Assembly: GCF_002355955.1 (NCBI RefSeq)
Contig: NZ_AP017368.1
Coordinates: 1,324,001 to 1,388,000, forward strand
Direction: 5' to 3'
DNA length: 64,000 nucleotides
DNA from: Candidatus Desulfovibrio trichonymphae
GTDB lineage: Bacteria; Desulfobacterota; Desulfovibrionia; Desulfovibrionales; Desulfovibrionaceae
Shown here: piece by piece, positions 24,496-33,561 of the stretch
How the letters are laid out: the number at the start of each line of letters is the position of its first letter
How positions within the stretch are numbered: the first letter of the stretch is position 1
Notes under the pieces: generated by a model
Told to the model about the DNA's origin: nothing
Seen by the model: the letters and a program-made list of their open reading frames with translations, nothing else
Databases searched by the model: none
Translations under genes and position numbers: made by a program

Positions 24496-25989
24496 CTAAA
24501 ACTGAAAATACAAAAATGTGGATTTGCGTGAAACAAGAATCAAGGTAATGAACGTCAGCACGGCCAGCCCCGTAGCCCAAAAGCCGGACGCGCGCCAGGC
24601 GAATTTTGGGAAAGAACCGTCAGCCCGTCCCCGCAAGAGTTCCCGGCTGTTGGGAAAGGCCCATACCAGAAGCGCGCAGAGCAGCAGCAGCGCATAAGGC
24701 TGCCAGCCCTGAAAATAATTGTTGGGCAGCAGGGCGCCGTCTTCCTGCGCAGCTGCAAACGGGCATGTGAACATGGCCGTATACACGACCACAGCTCCCT
24801 TGAGCGTTGTCGCGCGAAAAACCACCCAGCAGGCGTTGATGCAGAAGAAAGTCAGGGCAATGCAGGCAAGGCGGCATAAGGAAGTCTTTAATATCTTTTC
24901 CGGCATTTTGTCCTTGATTTGGGCGCGGAAAAAGTGATTTACGCAAAGCATTGCGCCGTGTAGCGTTCCCCAGATTACAAAGGTCCAGCCCGCGCCGTGC
25001 CAGATGCCGCCGATGAACATGGTGAGAAAGAGATTGCGGTACTGGATGAGCCGTCCGGCTCTGTTGCCGCCCAACGGAATGTACAAAAAATCGCGCAGCC
25101 ATGAGCCGAGCGTGATGTGCCAGCGTCTCCAGAAATCCACAATGCCGGTGGACTTGTAAGGGGAATCAAAATTTTCAGGCAGGCGCAGGCCGAGCATCAG
25201 GCCAAGCCCGATCGCCATATCAGTATAACCTGAAAAATCGAAATAAAGCTGAAAGGTGTAACAGAGAGAACCGAGCCACGCTTCAGCACCGCTCAGGGGC
25301 AAGGCACTGTCCGCGGCATTGAAGACGGCATTGGCGTACAACGCTATGCTGTCGGCGAGCAGGATTTTTTTTGCAAGACCTATGCTGAAAAGGGTGATAC
25401 CGCGCGCGATGCCTTCCGAGGTGTGTGGGCACAGCGCGTCAAACTGGCTTCCCATTTGTTCGTAACGTACGATGGGGCCTGAAATGACATAAGGGAAACA
25501 CGAGGAAAAGAGCGCGTGGCGGGCAAGTCCCGCCGGTTCTGTACGGCGCTGGTAGACGCCCACAAGCCAGGCAATCTGAATAAAGGTATAGAAGGAAATG
25601 CCGAGCGGCAGGCCGGGGGTGTTCCATGTCCACCCTGTCTGGAAAAGAAGAGCGAGATTTTGGGCCAAAAAGTCGGAGTATTTGAACCATACCAGCGGCA
25701 AAAGATTAAGGATGAGCGCAAGTGAGAGAAGCCCTTTACGGCTCATTCCAGACTTTTTTGCCGCAAAACGTTCGTCCGGTACGGCAAGGGCAAGGCCGAA
25801 GGTGTAGTTCATAGTGATGAGCACGGCCAGCAGCAGCAAAAAACCAGCGTCCCACAAGGCATAAAAACCAGCTGAAAAAAGAAGCAGAATCAGTGCAAAC
25901 CGCGATGGCCCGGCTGTTCCGGCAAGCCGCCAGACAAGCAGCAGCAGGGGGAAAAAACAGAAAATAAAGGGATAGGAATGGAACAGCAT
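24496..25989 (-). CDS. MBOAT-family O-acyltransferase (AlgI/DltB-like)
   Basis: The 497-residue polytopic membrane protein begins MLFHSYPFIFCFFPLLLL with AGGAG six bases before the ATG at 25989; the open frame runs on upstream without support. Conserved elements are GISFYTFIQIAWLV, YTDMAIGLGLMLG, DFWRRWHITLGSWLRDFLYI and the catalytic-His motif GGIWHGAGWTFVIWG. It should move acyl groups across the inner membrane to its SGNH partner encoded directly downstream. WbaP follows in the same direction. Confidence 0.92.
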   Translation of the reverse strand: MLFHSYPFIFCFFPLLLLVWRLAGTAGPSRFALILLLFSAGFYALWDAGFLLLLAVLITMNYTFGLALAVPDERFAAKKSGMSRKGLLSLALILNLLPLVWFKYSDFLAQNLALLFQTGWTWNTPGLPLGISFYTFIQIAWLVGVYQRRTEPAGLARHALFSSCFPYVISGPIVRYEQMGSQFDALCPHTSEGIARGITLFSIGLAKKILLADSIALYANAVFNAADSALPLSGAEAWLGSLCYTFQLYFDFSGYTDMAIGLGLMLGLRLPENFDSPYKSTGIVDFWRRWHITLGSWLRDFLYIPLGGNRAGRLIQYRNLFLTMFIGGIWHGAGWTFVIWGTLHGAMLCVNHFFRAQIKDKMPEKILKTSLCRLACIALTFFCINACWVVFRATTLKGAVVVYTAMFTCPFAAAQEDGALLPNNYFQGWQPYALLLLCALLVWAFPNSRELLRGRADGSFPKFAWRASGFWATGLAVLTFITLILVSRKSTFLYFQF

Positions 25990-26129
25990 GGCACACTCCT
26001 GACACGCGCAACACGGGTAGATGATTCGGCAGCGGCAGACAGCGAAAACATCAGTGTTCTGGCGCAAAAATCGACAAGTCTTGTCGTCTGCTGGTCTTTG
26101 GCCGCGGCGAATTCTGAGCAGGCCTCGAG

Positions 26130-26417
26130 TCAGGAATTAAGCTCTACCCTGAATTTGCGCGACAGTCTGAAAACAACCACCTTGCGTGGTGGCAGGGTGA
26201 TGGTTGCGCCAGTCTGCGGGTTGCGCCCAATGCGGGAAGCCTTGTCATAACATTCAAACTTGCCGAACCCGCTGATCAGAAGAGCGCGATCTTTTTTAAT
26301 GGTGTTTTTCATGATCTCCAGCAGGTTTTCGATAACATTTTTAACATCAGCATGGTTTTTATCGATTTCTTCGTAGATATCTTCGACAATATCTGCTTTT
26401 GTCAGTGTTTTTTTCAT
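26130..26417 (-). CDS. HU/IHF-family DNA-binding protein
   Basis: The 95-residue protein MKKTLTKADIVEDIYEEIDK has the complete HU/IHF fold: GFGKFECYDKASRIGRNPQT followed by LPPRKVVVFRLSRKF. IGRNPQTG is the DNA-intercalating arm tip. An upstream in-frame ATG at 26435 is possible, but GGAG nine bases before 26417 favours the shorter form. It resembles IhfA more than HU. It sits alone between the acyltransferase and a divergent radical SAM gene. Confidence 0.88.
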   Translation of the reverse strand: MKKTLTKADIVEDIYEEIDKNHADVKNVIENLLEIMKNTIKKDRALLISGFGKFECYDKASRIGRNPQTGATITLPPRKVVVFRLSRKFRVELNS

Positions 26418-26602
26418 GTTTGTTTTCTCCGTCATGTTCAGGTGCGAAAGACGCAAATCGTCGTGCCTAGACTGGCACAGGCGTGCCAGCCATTTCACAT
26501 AGTTGGCATTTTTTTTATACATACACGCAAGCAAAAAACGGGGCAAGATTTTTTTTGACGGAATTTTTTGTACAATTTTTTATTTTAATCAATTTAGGAT
26601 AC

Positions 26603-27613
26603 ATGAAAAAATTTTACTGGTCTGCGCCGCGCCGCAGCGCGTGTCCCATCATTCCCGTTTTCCTGCCTTTCCATGGTTGTCCCGCGCATTGCGTTTATTG
26701 CGCCCAGTATACGCAGACAGGCCAGGGCCCGATACCGTTCCCGGATATTCTTGATAAGGTCGGAACTGTGCTGCGCGCCCGCGCGCTTGCCGGGCTGCCT
26801 CCGCCGGAACTGGCCTTTTACGGCGGCACCTTTACGTCCATGCCTGAAAAAGAGCAAAGGCAATGTCTTGACTTGGCGACTTATGCGATTCAGCGGGGGC
26901 TGATCTGCTCTTTTCGGTGTTCCACACGGCCTGACAGCGTGGATGTTCCGACATTGACGCGCCTGCGGGATGCGGGGTGTTCAACTGTGGAGCTTGGCGC
27001 GCAGAGTTTTGCAGACGCGGCACTGACAGCCGCACGGCGCGGTTATGGCGGCGCGGCGGCGGCGGCCTGCAATCTGGCGAAGCAGGCGGGATTGAACCTT
27101 GGCGTGCAGTTGTTGCCCGGCATGCCGGGCGTCAGCCCTGAGGTTTTTATCTGCGACGTATCCGCAGCGCTACGTATGGGCGCGGATATGCTGCGTTTCT
27201 ATCCCTGCCTTGTTCTTGCGGGCACGGAACTGGCGCGGGAATGGCGCGCAGGTGGCTATCGACCTTGGGGTATGGAAGTCTGTCTTGCAAGCCTTGCCCA
27301 AGGCTGTCATGGCCATGGCGCACAAAACGTCGGTTACGCATGGGGCTGGCACCTGAAGCCGTTCTTGACGGAGCGGTGCTGGCCCGGCTCAGTCCATCCG
27401 GCGCTCGGAGAGCGGGTGATGGCGCGCGCACTGTTGATGGCGGTGCGGCAGGAGGCCGACCGGGGCAGGCTTTTTGCGTTGGATGCGCCGTTGCGTTGTC
27501 AGGGGTATTTCTGGGGACACAGGGGCGAACTACGCGCAGCCTGGGCCGCGCTGGGGCTTGGTTCGGACGAAGTTCGCTTTGTGGAAGGAGAAGAGGTGCG
27601 GCTGTATTTGTGA
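26603..27613 (+). CDS. Radical SAM protein, Elp3/YhcC-like
   Basis: The 336-residue protein has the 4Fe-4S motif CPAHCVYCAQ near residue 25, preceded by PVFLPFHGC, then LAFYGGTFTSMP, CSTRPDSVDVPTL, TVELGAQSFAD and LNLGVQLLPGMPGV. This is the layout of Elp3/MiaB-MB-type radical SAM proteins related to YhcC and to the COG1243 group. The substrate is unknown. AGGA lies five bases before ATG 26603; the frame extends upstream without support. It is divergent from the IHF gene. Confidence 0.82.
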   Translation: MKKFYWSAPRRSACPIIPVFLPFHGCPAHCVYCAQYTQTGQGPIPFPDILDKVGTVLRARALAGLPPPELAFYGGTFTSMPEKEQRQCLDLATYAIQRGLICSFRCSTRPDSVDVPTLTRLRDAGCSTVELGAQSFADAALTAARRGYGGAAAAACNLAKQAGLNLGVQLLPGMPGVSPEVFICDVSAALRMGADMLRFYPCLVLAGTELAREWRAGGYRPWGMEVCLASLAQGCHGHGAQNVGYAWGWHLKPFLTERCWPGSVHPALGERVMARALLMAVRQEADRGRLFALDAPLRCQGYFWGHRGELRAAWAALGLGSDEVRFVEGEEVRLYL

Positions 27614-27672
27614 ATCTGCCCAGAGCAGGTGTCGCGCTCAACCGTCGTGTGACGCAAATGCCCTGTTTCTCG

Positions 27673-27963
27673 CTATTCGCAGCAACTGGATCTGATCCCC
27701 TGCGCTGTATGATGCGCGGCAAAAGCATAGCGGCCGTATCTCATGCCGTTGCCGACAATGCCCGCTTCTTCCAGACGGCGCATTATGTCATTGTGGGCAT
27801 TTTCCATCTGCCGCTTCAGTGTTGCCAGCCCTGCGGCACAGTCGCGCACGGCCTTAGCGTCCGGTGTGGCGTTGTTGTGCAGAGCGCACAGTTCCTGGCG
27901 TTTGACAAAAATTTCGTCGCGGACAGCGTTTATGCGTTTGGCGTATTCCTCACAAGCGTCAGG
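27673..27963 (-). pseudogene. ZraP/Spy-like metal-resistance protein relic
   Basis: The minus frame reads DACEEYAKRINAVRDEIFVK, then RQELCALHNN, and KRQMENAHNDIMRRLEEAGI. This helical pattern with a RxEL...LxN core is that of periplasmic ZraP/CpxP-type metal-resistance chaperones. The fragment ends in a C-terminal Cys-Cys pair. An in-frame stop (27964-27966) separates it from any N-terminus, and no signal peptide follows upstream. It is dead. Confidence 0.55.
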
Positions 27964-28119
27964 CTATGTTCTTGGCCGGATGACCGGGGCAAATCCCGCG
28001 TACGTGACGGTTTTGTACCTTTTTAGAGAACTCGCCGACGTGCTGGCGGACCGATCCCAGCCATTGGTGGTACGGGCGTGTGGAGATAAGGATGGTGGGT
28101 CAACAGAAGCTGACTTTCG

Positions 28120-28899
28120 TCAAGTCACAACCGTGCCCAGCGGTTCCCCGTCCAGTAAATACCGGCGCAGGCTTGATGGCATACGGCCGTCCAGAATGAG
28201 TACGCGGGCGCATCCGGCCGTGAGCGCATTCAGGCACGCGTTGATCTTGGGTATCATACCTCCGCTGATCACTCCCTGCCCGGTCAGTCGCGCGACGGTG
28301 GCCTGATTCAGATGTGGGACAAGCGTTCCGTCGGCGTCAAGTACGCCCGGCACGTCGGAAATAAGCACGAAATACGCGGCCTTCAACGCGCTGGCGATCG
28401 CCCCGGCCGCCATATCGGCGTTGACGTTTAGGGCTTCTCCTTCCGGCCCTGAGGCCACGGGCGCGACCACCGGCACAAACCCTGCCGTCAGTAGGCAGTC
28501 AAGCAGTGCTGTATTCACCGCCGTGACTTCTCCGACAAGTCCGAGAGCGGGGTTTTTGCGCTGGGCGAGCAGAAGATTTCCATCGCGTCCAGAAATGCCC
28601 GCCGCGCGAACCTGACAGCGTAAAAAGGCACTGACGACGGCCTTGTTGACCTGACCGCAGAGTGCCATTTCTACAGCCTCCATCGCAGCTTCGTCCGTCA
28701 CACGCAAACCTTCCACAAAACGGCTTTCAATATGCAGGCGAGTCAGGAGGTTTGTGATCCGCGGCCCTCCTCCGTGCACGACGACAAAACGCATGCCTTT
28801 CACGGCAAGAATTGATAGATCTGCAGCAAAAGCCGAGCTCAAATCTGTCTTGTCCATAGCGTGGCCGCCGTATTTAATAACAACAGTGGCAGTGTCCAC
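28120..28899 (-). CDS. argB: Acetylglutamate kinase
   Basis: The 259-residue enzyme phosphorylates N-acetylglutamate in arginine synthesis. Motifs include VVIKYGGHAM at the N-terminus, VVVHGGGPRIT, GRDGNLL, LNVNADMAAGAIA and GGMIPKI. I chose GTG 28899 because GGAGA lies seven bases upstream; no ATG exists further out, only TTG at 28986. This start removes the N-terminal helix that arginine-inhibited hexameric enzymes carry. The reaction is certain; the loss of feedback is inferred. Confidence 0.93.
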   Translation of the reverse strand: MDTATVVIKYGGHAMDKTDLSSAFAADLSILAVKGMRFVVVHGGGPRITNLLTRLHIESRFVEGLRVTDEAAMEAVEMALCGQVNKAVVSAFLRCQVRAAGISGRDGNLLLAQRKNPALGLVGEVTAVNTALLDCLLTAGFVPVVAPVASGPEGEALNVNADMAAGAIASALKAAYFVLISDVPGVLDADGTLVPHLNQATVARLTGQGVISGGMIPKINACLNALTAGCARVLILDGRMPSSLRRYLLDGEPLGTVVT

Positions 28900-29250
28900 A
28901 GCTTTTCTCCAGTCTTTATTGTGGAATAGAAAATTTGCCTTGCACTCCGGCTGGCTGTCGCCGGTTTGCACGCCCGGCGCACGCAAAGTCGTTGCAAGGC
29001 GTGCACTCTTATTGTACTACATATATCTTCGGTGAACAAGAGCGCGGCATAACAATACAGTATAACGGGACACAAAATATCTATTTTGCACAAACAGTAA
29101 TTGCCGGACGCAAATCGGGAACGCCGCGGCAATGTGGTAAAATTTACTGAACGGGGCACAGTGCGCTTACTGTGCAGTGCGGGCGATCAGGGTATTGACA
29201 AAATCATATTGGCATATGCCGTGATATGCCGAATTGTTGAAGGAAACAGT
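28900..29250. other. Intergenic region between divergent argB and gltX
   Basis: These 351 bases hold the promoters for argB (minus) and gltX (plus). The open frames running into it from both genes lack conserved sequence and good starts. No terminator or riboswitch is visible. Confidence 0.4.
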
Positions 29251-30639
29251 ATGACGGATGTTGTGACGCGTTTCGCACCGAGCCCCACCGGGTATTTGCA
29301 CATCGGCGGCGCGCGTACCGCGATTTTCTCTTGGCTTCTAGCCCGTCATTATGGTGGTCGTTTTTATCTGCGCATTGAAGATACGGATTTGCTCCGCTCA
29401 AAACAGGAATATACGGACTCTATTCTGGCTTCCATGCGCTGGCTGGGCCTTGATTGGGACAACGCCCCCGTGTACCAGACCCAACGCACTGATTTATACA
29501 ACAGTGTTGTGGCCAGACTGCTTGCCGACAGGCATGCCTATTGGTGTTCCTGCACGCCTGAAAAAGTGGAAGCCATGCGCAAGGCGGCAAAGCAAAGAGG
29601 CGAAAAGCCCCGCTACAACGGGCAATGCCGATCTCGCGGGATCGGCCCTGGGCAGGGGCGTTGCGTACGCCTTAAATTGCCCCTTTCCGGTAAAATCGTT
29701 TTTGATGATATGGTCAAGGGCCACATAGCCGTGGACGTGAGCGAACTGGACGATATGGTGCTGCGTCGCGCAGACGGCATGCCCACCTACAATCTGGCCG
29801 TTGTGGCGGACGATTATGAAATGGGCATCACACACGTGATCCGCGGTGATGACCATGTCTCCAACACGCCGCGTCAGATACTGATTTATCAGGCGCTGGG
29901 TCTGTCTGTGCCGCGTTTCGGGCATGTTCCCATGATTTTGGGGCATGACCGCCAGAAGCTTTCCAAACGGCACGGAGCGCGCGCGGTGATTGAGTACCGG
30001 CGTGACGGTCTGCTGCCGGCGGCGCTCGTCAGCTGTCTGGCGCGCCTTGGCTGGTCGCACGGCAATCAGGAGCTGTTTTCCCTTGAAGAGCTTGTCAGGC
30101 ATTTTGACGGCACCAATTTGAACCAGGCCGCCGCCGCCTTTGACCCCGCCAAACTCGAATGGACAAACACCCGTTTTATGCGTGATATGCCTCTGGAAAA
30201 TCTGGCAGCGCTTGTCTCCCCCTTTGTTCGGGAGACGGGCTTCAGCGTACAGCCCAAGGCAAGGCTTGTCGCGCTCTGCGCCATGTTTCGCGAGCGGGCG
30301 GGCAATCTTCTGACACTGGCGGAAAATTTCCGTCCCCTGCTTGTCCCTGCCGCAGAACTTGCCGTGAATAAAAAAGACGCCGCAAAGCATTTTACCGAAG
30401 CGGGTAAAACGCATCTGCGCGCGCTCACAGGTGTTTTTCAGGCTTGTGATCCCTTTGCCGCCGGGAAGATTGAAGAGGCACTGAACAGCTATGTGGCGAA
30501 CAGCGGCCAGACTTTCAAACAGGTGGCCCCGCCTCTGCGCACGGCGCTTATGGGTTTTATGGGAGGTGCGCATTTAAGCGACATTATAGCCTTTTTAGGC
30601 AAGGAAGAGACGCTCGCGCGCCTTGCGCGCTTTATTTGA
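29251..30639 (+). CDS. gltX: Glutamyl-tRNA synthetase
   Basis: The 462-residue class I synthetase charges tRNA-Glu. The HIGH motif appears as YLHIGGARTA near residue 16 and KMSKS as QKLSKRHGA near 235; FYLRIEDTD and VIRGDDHVSNTPRQI are also typical. AAGGAAAC precedes ATG 29251. Glutamyl-tRNA also feeds the C5 tetrapyrrole route, so it supports the corrinoid and siroheme genes in the window. Length is normal. Confidence 0.96.
   Translation: MTDVVTRFAPSPTGYLHIGGARTAIFSWLLARHYGGRFYLRIEDTDLLRSKQEYTDSILASMRWLGLDWDNAPVYQTQRTDLYNSVVARLLADRHAYWCSCTPEKVEAMRKAAKQRGEKPRYNGQCRSRGIGPGQGRCVRLKLPLSGKIVFDDMVKGHIAVDVSELDDMVLRRADGMPTYNLAVVADDYEMGITHVIRGDDHVSNTPRQILIYQALGLSVPRFGHVPMILGHDRQKLSKRHGARAVIEYRRDGLLPAALVSCLARLGWSHGNQELFSLEELVRHFDGTNLNQAAAAFDPAKLEWTNTRFMRDMPLENLAALVSPFVRETGFSVQPKARLVALCAMFRERAGNLLTLAENFRPLLVPAAELAVNKKDAAKHFTEAGKTHLRALTGVFQACDPFAAGKIEEALNSYVANSGQTFKQVAPPLRTALMGFMGGAHLSDIIAFLGKEETLARLARFI
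30616..30637 (+). terminator. Possible terminator inside the gltX stop region
   Basis: GCGCGC-CTT-GCGCGC followed by TTTATTT overlaps the last codons of gltX. The stem is short but GC-only. Confidence 0.4.
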
Positions 30640-30647
30640 AGTAGCGC

Positions 30648-30952
30648 CTATGCCGCCAGGTTTCTTTTCATGGCAGGAGGAAAGCCTTCGTTCGCCATGT
30701 TGGGTCGTTCGTTGTTATACTTCCAAAGCCGGCGTGCAGCAAAATTCTGCACTTCCTCACTGTCCAGGTGCAGCGTTCAACATAACCGTTCTGCAGGGGT
30801 TTGCCCGGTTTGGATATAGCGGGGTCCCTGTCTCCCTCTTCATGGCCTAATCCTGCAAATAACCGTTTGATATGCTCAGGTCCACCAAAAGCCATGGGAA
30901 GGTATTTTCTGTTTTCAGATAACACTTTTGTATAACCAGCATTTCTGTGCAA
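30648..30952 (-). mobile_element. IS3-family OrfB integrase relic
   Basis: The minus strand carries the end of an IS3-type integrase. SKPGKPLQNGYVERCTW is the conserved PGKPxQNxYxER block, and after a frameshift VQNFAARRLWKYNNERPNMA leads to the stop at 30648. Upstream, scrambled frames retain GPEHI, matching the DNGPEF region. The first half of the element is missing. It lies between gltX and the acyltransferase gene. The 30953-31125 stretch beyond it shows nothing recognisable. Confidence 0.75.
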
Positions 30953-31125
30953 GGCTGCCTTAAAGATTTCTATAGCACATCTATAAAAATATATGACAAA
31001 TTAAGTCTTGTGCCATTTCAATATGGACAATGGAGTCTGACAGATTTAATGTTGATACCCCCATTTTACTTTGGGACTAATCATCTAGATCCATTGTTTT
31101 TGTTTGGTAAAAATATTAAAAAACA

Positions 31126-31803
31126 TCACAAAGGTGAAAATTTCTTCGTTCTGTGTCGCCGCACGCGCGCGGGAGTTCCGGCAACGACGGAATATGGCGG
31201 TACGTCACTGGTCACCACGCTGCCAGCGCCCACAATGGCCCCTTCGCCGATAGTCACGCCTTTCAAAATCAGCGAGTTCATGCCGATCCACGCGTAATCG
31301 CCGATTACAACCCGCGCGTCGTTCTCGTATCCGGGGCTGTCCGTGCGACTTTCAGGCGGCCAAGGCGCGTGAAAATCCGAATCCACAATGATGCAATTGG
31401 GCGCGAGCAGAACCTTGCGCCCGATGATGATGCTGGTTGACCGCGCTGTGACTGAGGAGCCGCTCAACTGCGCGCCGTCGCCGATTTCAATGCTTGCGTC
31501 GTCGCCGAACACTCTCAGGCGTACGGGCGCGGCAAGTGTGGCGGCTGTGCCCCGTCGCCAGGAAGAAATAAGGCTCACGTTCGCGCCTATACGTATGGTT
31601 CCTCCCGGCCAGCGCAACAAGCCCACAGGGCCGTGAGCGCGTGTACCGGGGCCGACATGGACGCCAAAAAGGGCGGCCTTGCAGCGCAGGCGCGCTGTGC
31701 CCCACAATACACCGAAGACGCGCATGTTTTCAAGGCAGATAAAGCTTGCCGCGTCGGCAAGTGTAAAATCACGTTGCAGGGCTTTGCGTAGCAGTGTTAG
31801 CAT
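31126..31803 (-). CDS. Hexapeptide-repeat acyltransferase
   Basis: The 225-residue protein has a left-handed beta-helix made of hexapeptide repeats ([66 protein letters not shown]) and the closing VVAGTPARV typical of WcaF/CysE-like acetyltransferases. It probably acetylates a sugar for surface polysaccharide. ATG 31803 has GAGAG upstream at an acceptable distance; the open frame begins 15 bases earlier. Its acceptor is unknown. Confidence 0.82.
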   Translation of the reverse strand: MLTLLRKALQRDFTLADAASFICLENMRVFGVLWGTARLRCKAALFGVHVGPGTRAHGPVGLLRWPGGTIRIGANVSLISSWRRGTAATLAAPVRLRVFGDDASIEIGDGAQLSGSSVTARSTSIIIGRKVLLAPNCIIVDSDFHAPWPPESRTDSPGYENDARVVIGDYAWIGMNSLILKGVTIGEGAIVGAGSVVTSDVPPYSVVAGTPARVRRHRTKKFSPL

Positions 31804-31897
31804 AGTACAATCTCTCACAGTTTGTTATAGCAGTTGCCGCCTGACGAAGTAAGTGACCGCATCGCGGACAGGGCGTGTAATGATTTTCTATGCCCAT

Positions 31898-32406
31898 TTA
31901 AAAAGCGTAGTCGGCGATTTCAAATTCTGTGAGCTGATTTTGCGGACAAAACCGCTCCCGCCTTGCAAAGGCGGCCCCTGATCTGAAAGACAGGCTGTGT
32001 CCTATCGCAGGATGTTGCTGGAAAGTCGGGCGGTTTCGTCGTCCAGAACGTCGGAGACAGTCATCTTTTTGAACCAGGATGGAAATAGGCGGCAACATAT
32101 TCCGAACTGCATAATTTTATGCGCCGTCTGCATTGTCTTGCTGTTGATTTGCTTTTGTGACGGGGTGCATAAAAAAACGCGTGGGAGAAGAGGGTTGGAG
32201 CCATGTGGCCTGCACACACAGCAGCAATGGGAGAGTTGCTCGCCTTCCGGCCAGCGCTTGAGCAATGGCCTGCTTTGCTCCCGTATGTGCCGCAGACGGA
32301 TGCGTCGGCGTGAGCGCAGTCTCTTGCCGATTGTCCGTCTCTTGTCGCAAAAAATCAGCAAGCAGACGGATGCTTCTTTCAAAGGCAGGCTGTCCTGTCC
32401 GGTCGG
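31898..32406 (-). pseudogene. Unidentified pseudogene downstream of asd
   Basis: Directly after the asd stop the minus strand keeps long protein-like stretches in different frames: RTGQPAFERSIRLLADFLRQ with GAKQAIAQALAGRRATLPLL, then MTVSDVLDDETARLSSN, then RFCPQNQLTEFEIADYAF before a stop. Several frameshifts separate them, and the start overlaps the end of asd. It was probably the last gene of the asd operon. I do not recognise the family. Confidence 0.45.
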
Positions 32407-33453
32407 CTATTGCAGAAATACGTTTGTGCCCGGCACGCGGATCAGATCACGCCGGAGCAGCTCTTCGGCAATCTGCACGGCGTTGAGTGCCGCTCCCTTG
32501 CGCACGTTGTCGGCCACAATCCACATATTCAGTCCGTTCTCAATGCTTTCGTCCTCACGGATGCGTCCCACAAACACAGGATCTTCGCCTGCGACATACG
32601 CTGGCATCGGGTACATTTTTTCCCGCGGATTGTCATATACCATAAGACCGGGTGCCTGAGAGAGCATGATGCGGGCATCCTTGGCCGTAATTTTTTTGGC
32701 TGTCTCCACGTTGACGGATTCGGCATGTCCGTAAAAAACAGGTGCGCGGACACAGGTGGCCGTGACTTTTACCGAAGGGTCTCCAAAAATTTTTACAGTT
32801 TCGTTGACCATTTTCATTTCTTCTTTGGTGTAGCCGTTTTTTAGAAAAACATCTATATGCGGCAGCACGTTGAAAGCGATTCGATACGGGTAGACGCTGT
32901 TTTCCGGCTCGCGGCCATTGAACAGATCGCGCACCTGACGTTCCAGTTCTTCAATGCCTTTTTGACCTGTACCGGATACGGCCTGATAGGTGGAAACCAC
33001 GATGCGTTTGATTGCCGTCGCGTCGTGCAGAGGTTTTAACGCCACGAGCATCTGTATGGTGGAACAGTTGGGGTTGGCGATAATACCCATGTGGGCTGCA
33101 AGATGGCAGGCGTTGACTTCCGGCACCACCAAGGGGCAGTGCTCGTCCATGCGCCAAGCGGCGGAATTGTCCACCACCACACAGCCGGCATTGACTGCGT
33201 GCGGCGCAAACTGCAGCGACGTCGCCTCTCCCGTGGAAAAAAGGGCCAGATCAATATCGGTAAAAACGTCTTCTTTCAGTTCTTCTACCGTCAATTCCGC
33301 ATCGCCGAAGGGAATGCGGCTTCCGGCGGAGCGGGCTGAGGCAAAGGCACGTATTGTTGTCGCGGGAAATTTTCGGTTGTGCAGCGAGTTCAGCATTTCT
33401 CGCCCCACGGCGCCCGTAGCTCCCACCACGGCGACTGTCAATGTTTTTTTCAT
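32407..33453 (-). CDS. asd: Aspartate-semialdehyde dehydrogenase
   Basis: The 348-residue enzyme reduces aspartyl phosphate to aspartate semialdehyde for lysine/diaminopimelate, threonine and methionine synthesis. It has the NADP-binding VAVVGATGAVGREML at the N-terminus, the active-site Cys in IANPNCSTIQMLVAL near residue 130, and VSTYQAVSGTGQKGIEEL. AAGGAGATT precedes ATG 33453. It is needed for peptidoglycan as well as amino acids. Confidence 0.96.
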   Translation of the reverse strand: MKKTLTVAVVGATGAVGREMLNSLHNRKFPATTIRAFASARSAGSRIPFGDAELTVEELKEDVFTDIDLALFSTGEATSLQFAPHAVNAGCVVVDNSAAWRMDEHCPLVVPEVNACHLAAHMGIIANPNCSTIQMLVALKPLHDATAIKRIVVSTYQAVSGTGQKGIEELERQVRDLFNGREPENSVYPYRIAFNVLPHIDVFLKNGYTKEEMKMVNETVKIFGDPSVKVTATCVRAPVFYGHAESVNVETAKKITAKDARIMLSQAPGLMVYDNPREKMYPMPAYVAGEDPVFVGRIREDESIENGLNMWIVADNVRKGAALNAVQIAEELLRRDLIRVPGTNVFLQ

Positions 33454-33561
33454 GAAAATCTCCTTGGAGATTATAATATATCCAATATCTATAATTCGCA
33501 ACGGGCGGATTCAGGCACGCCGCCGTCAAGCAGGGCGGTTCACGAACGTGGTGCGCGTGTC

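Noticed and set aside
29494-30573. Minus-strand open frame of 359 codons within gltX
   Set aside because: Antisense to gltX, whose motifs are intact. The long frame reflects high GC at third positions.
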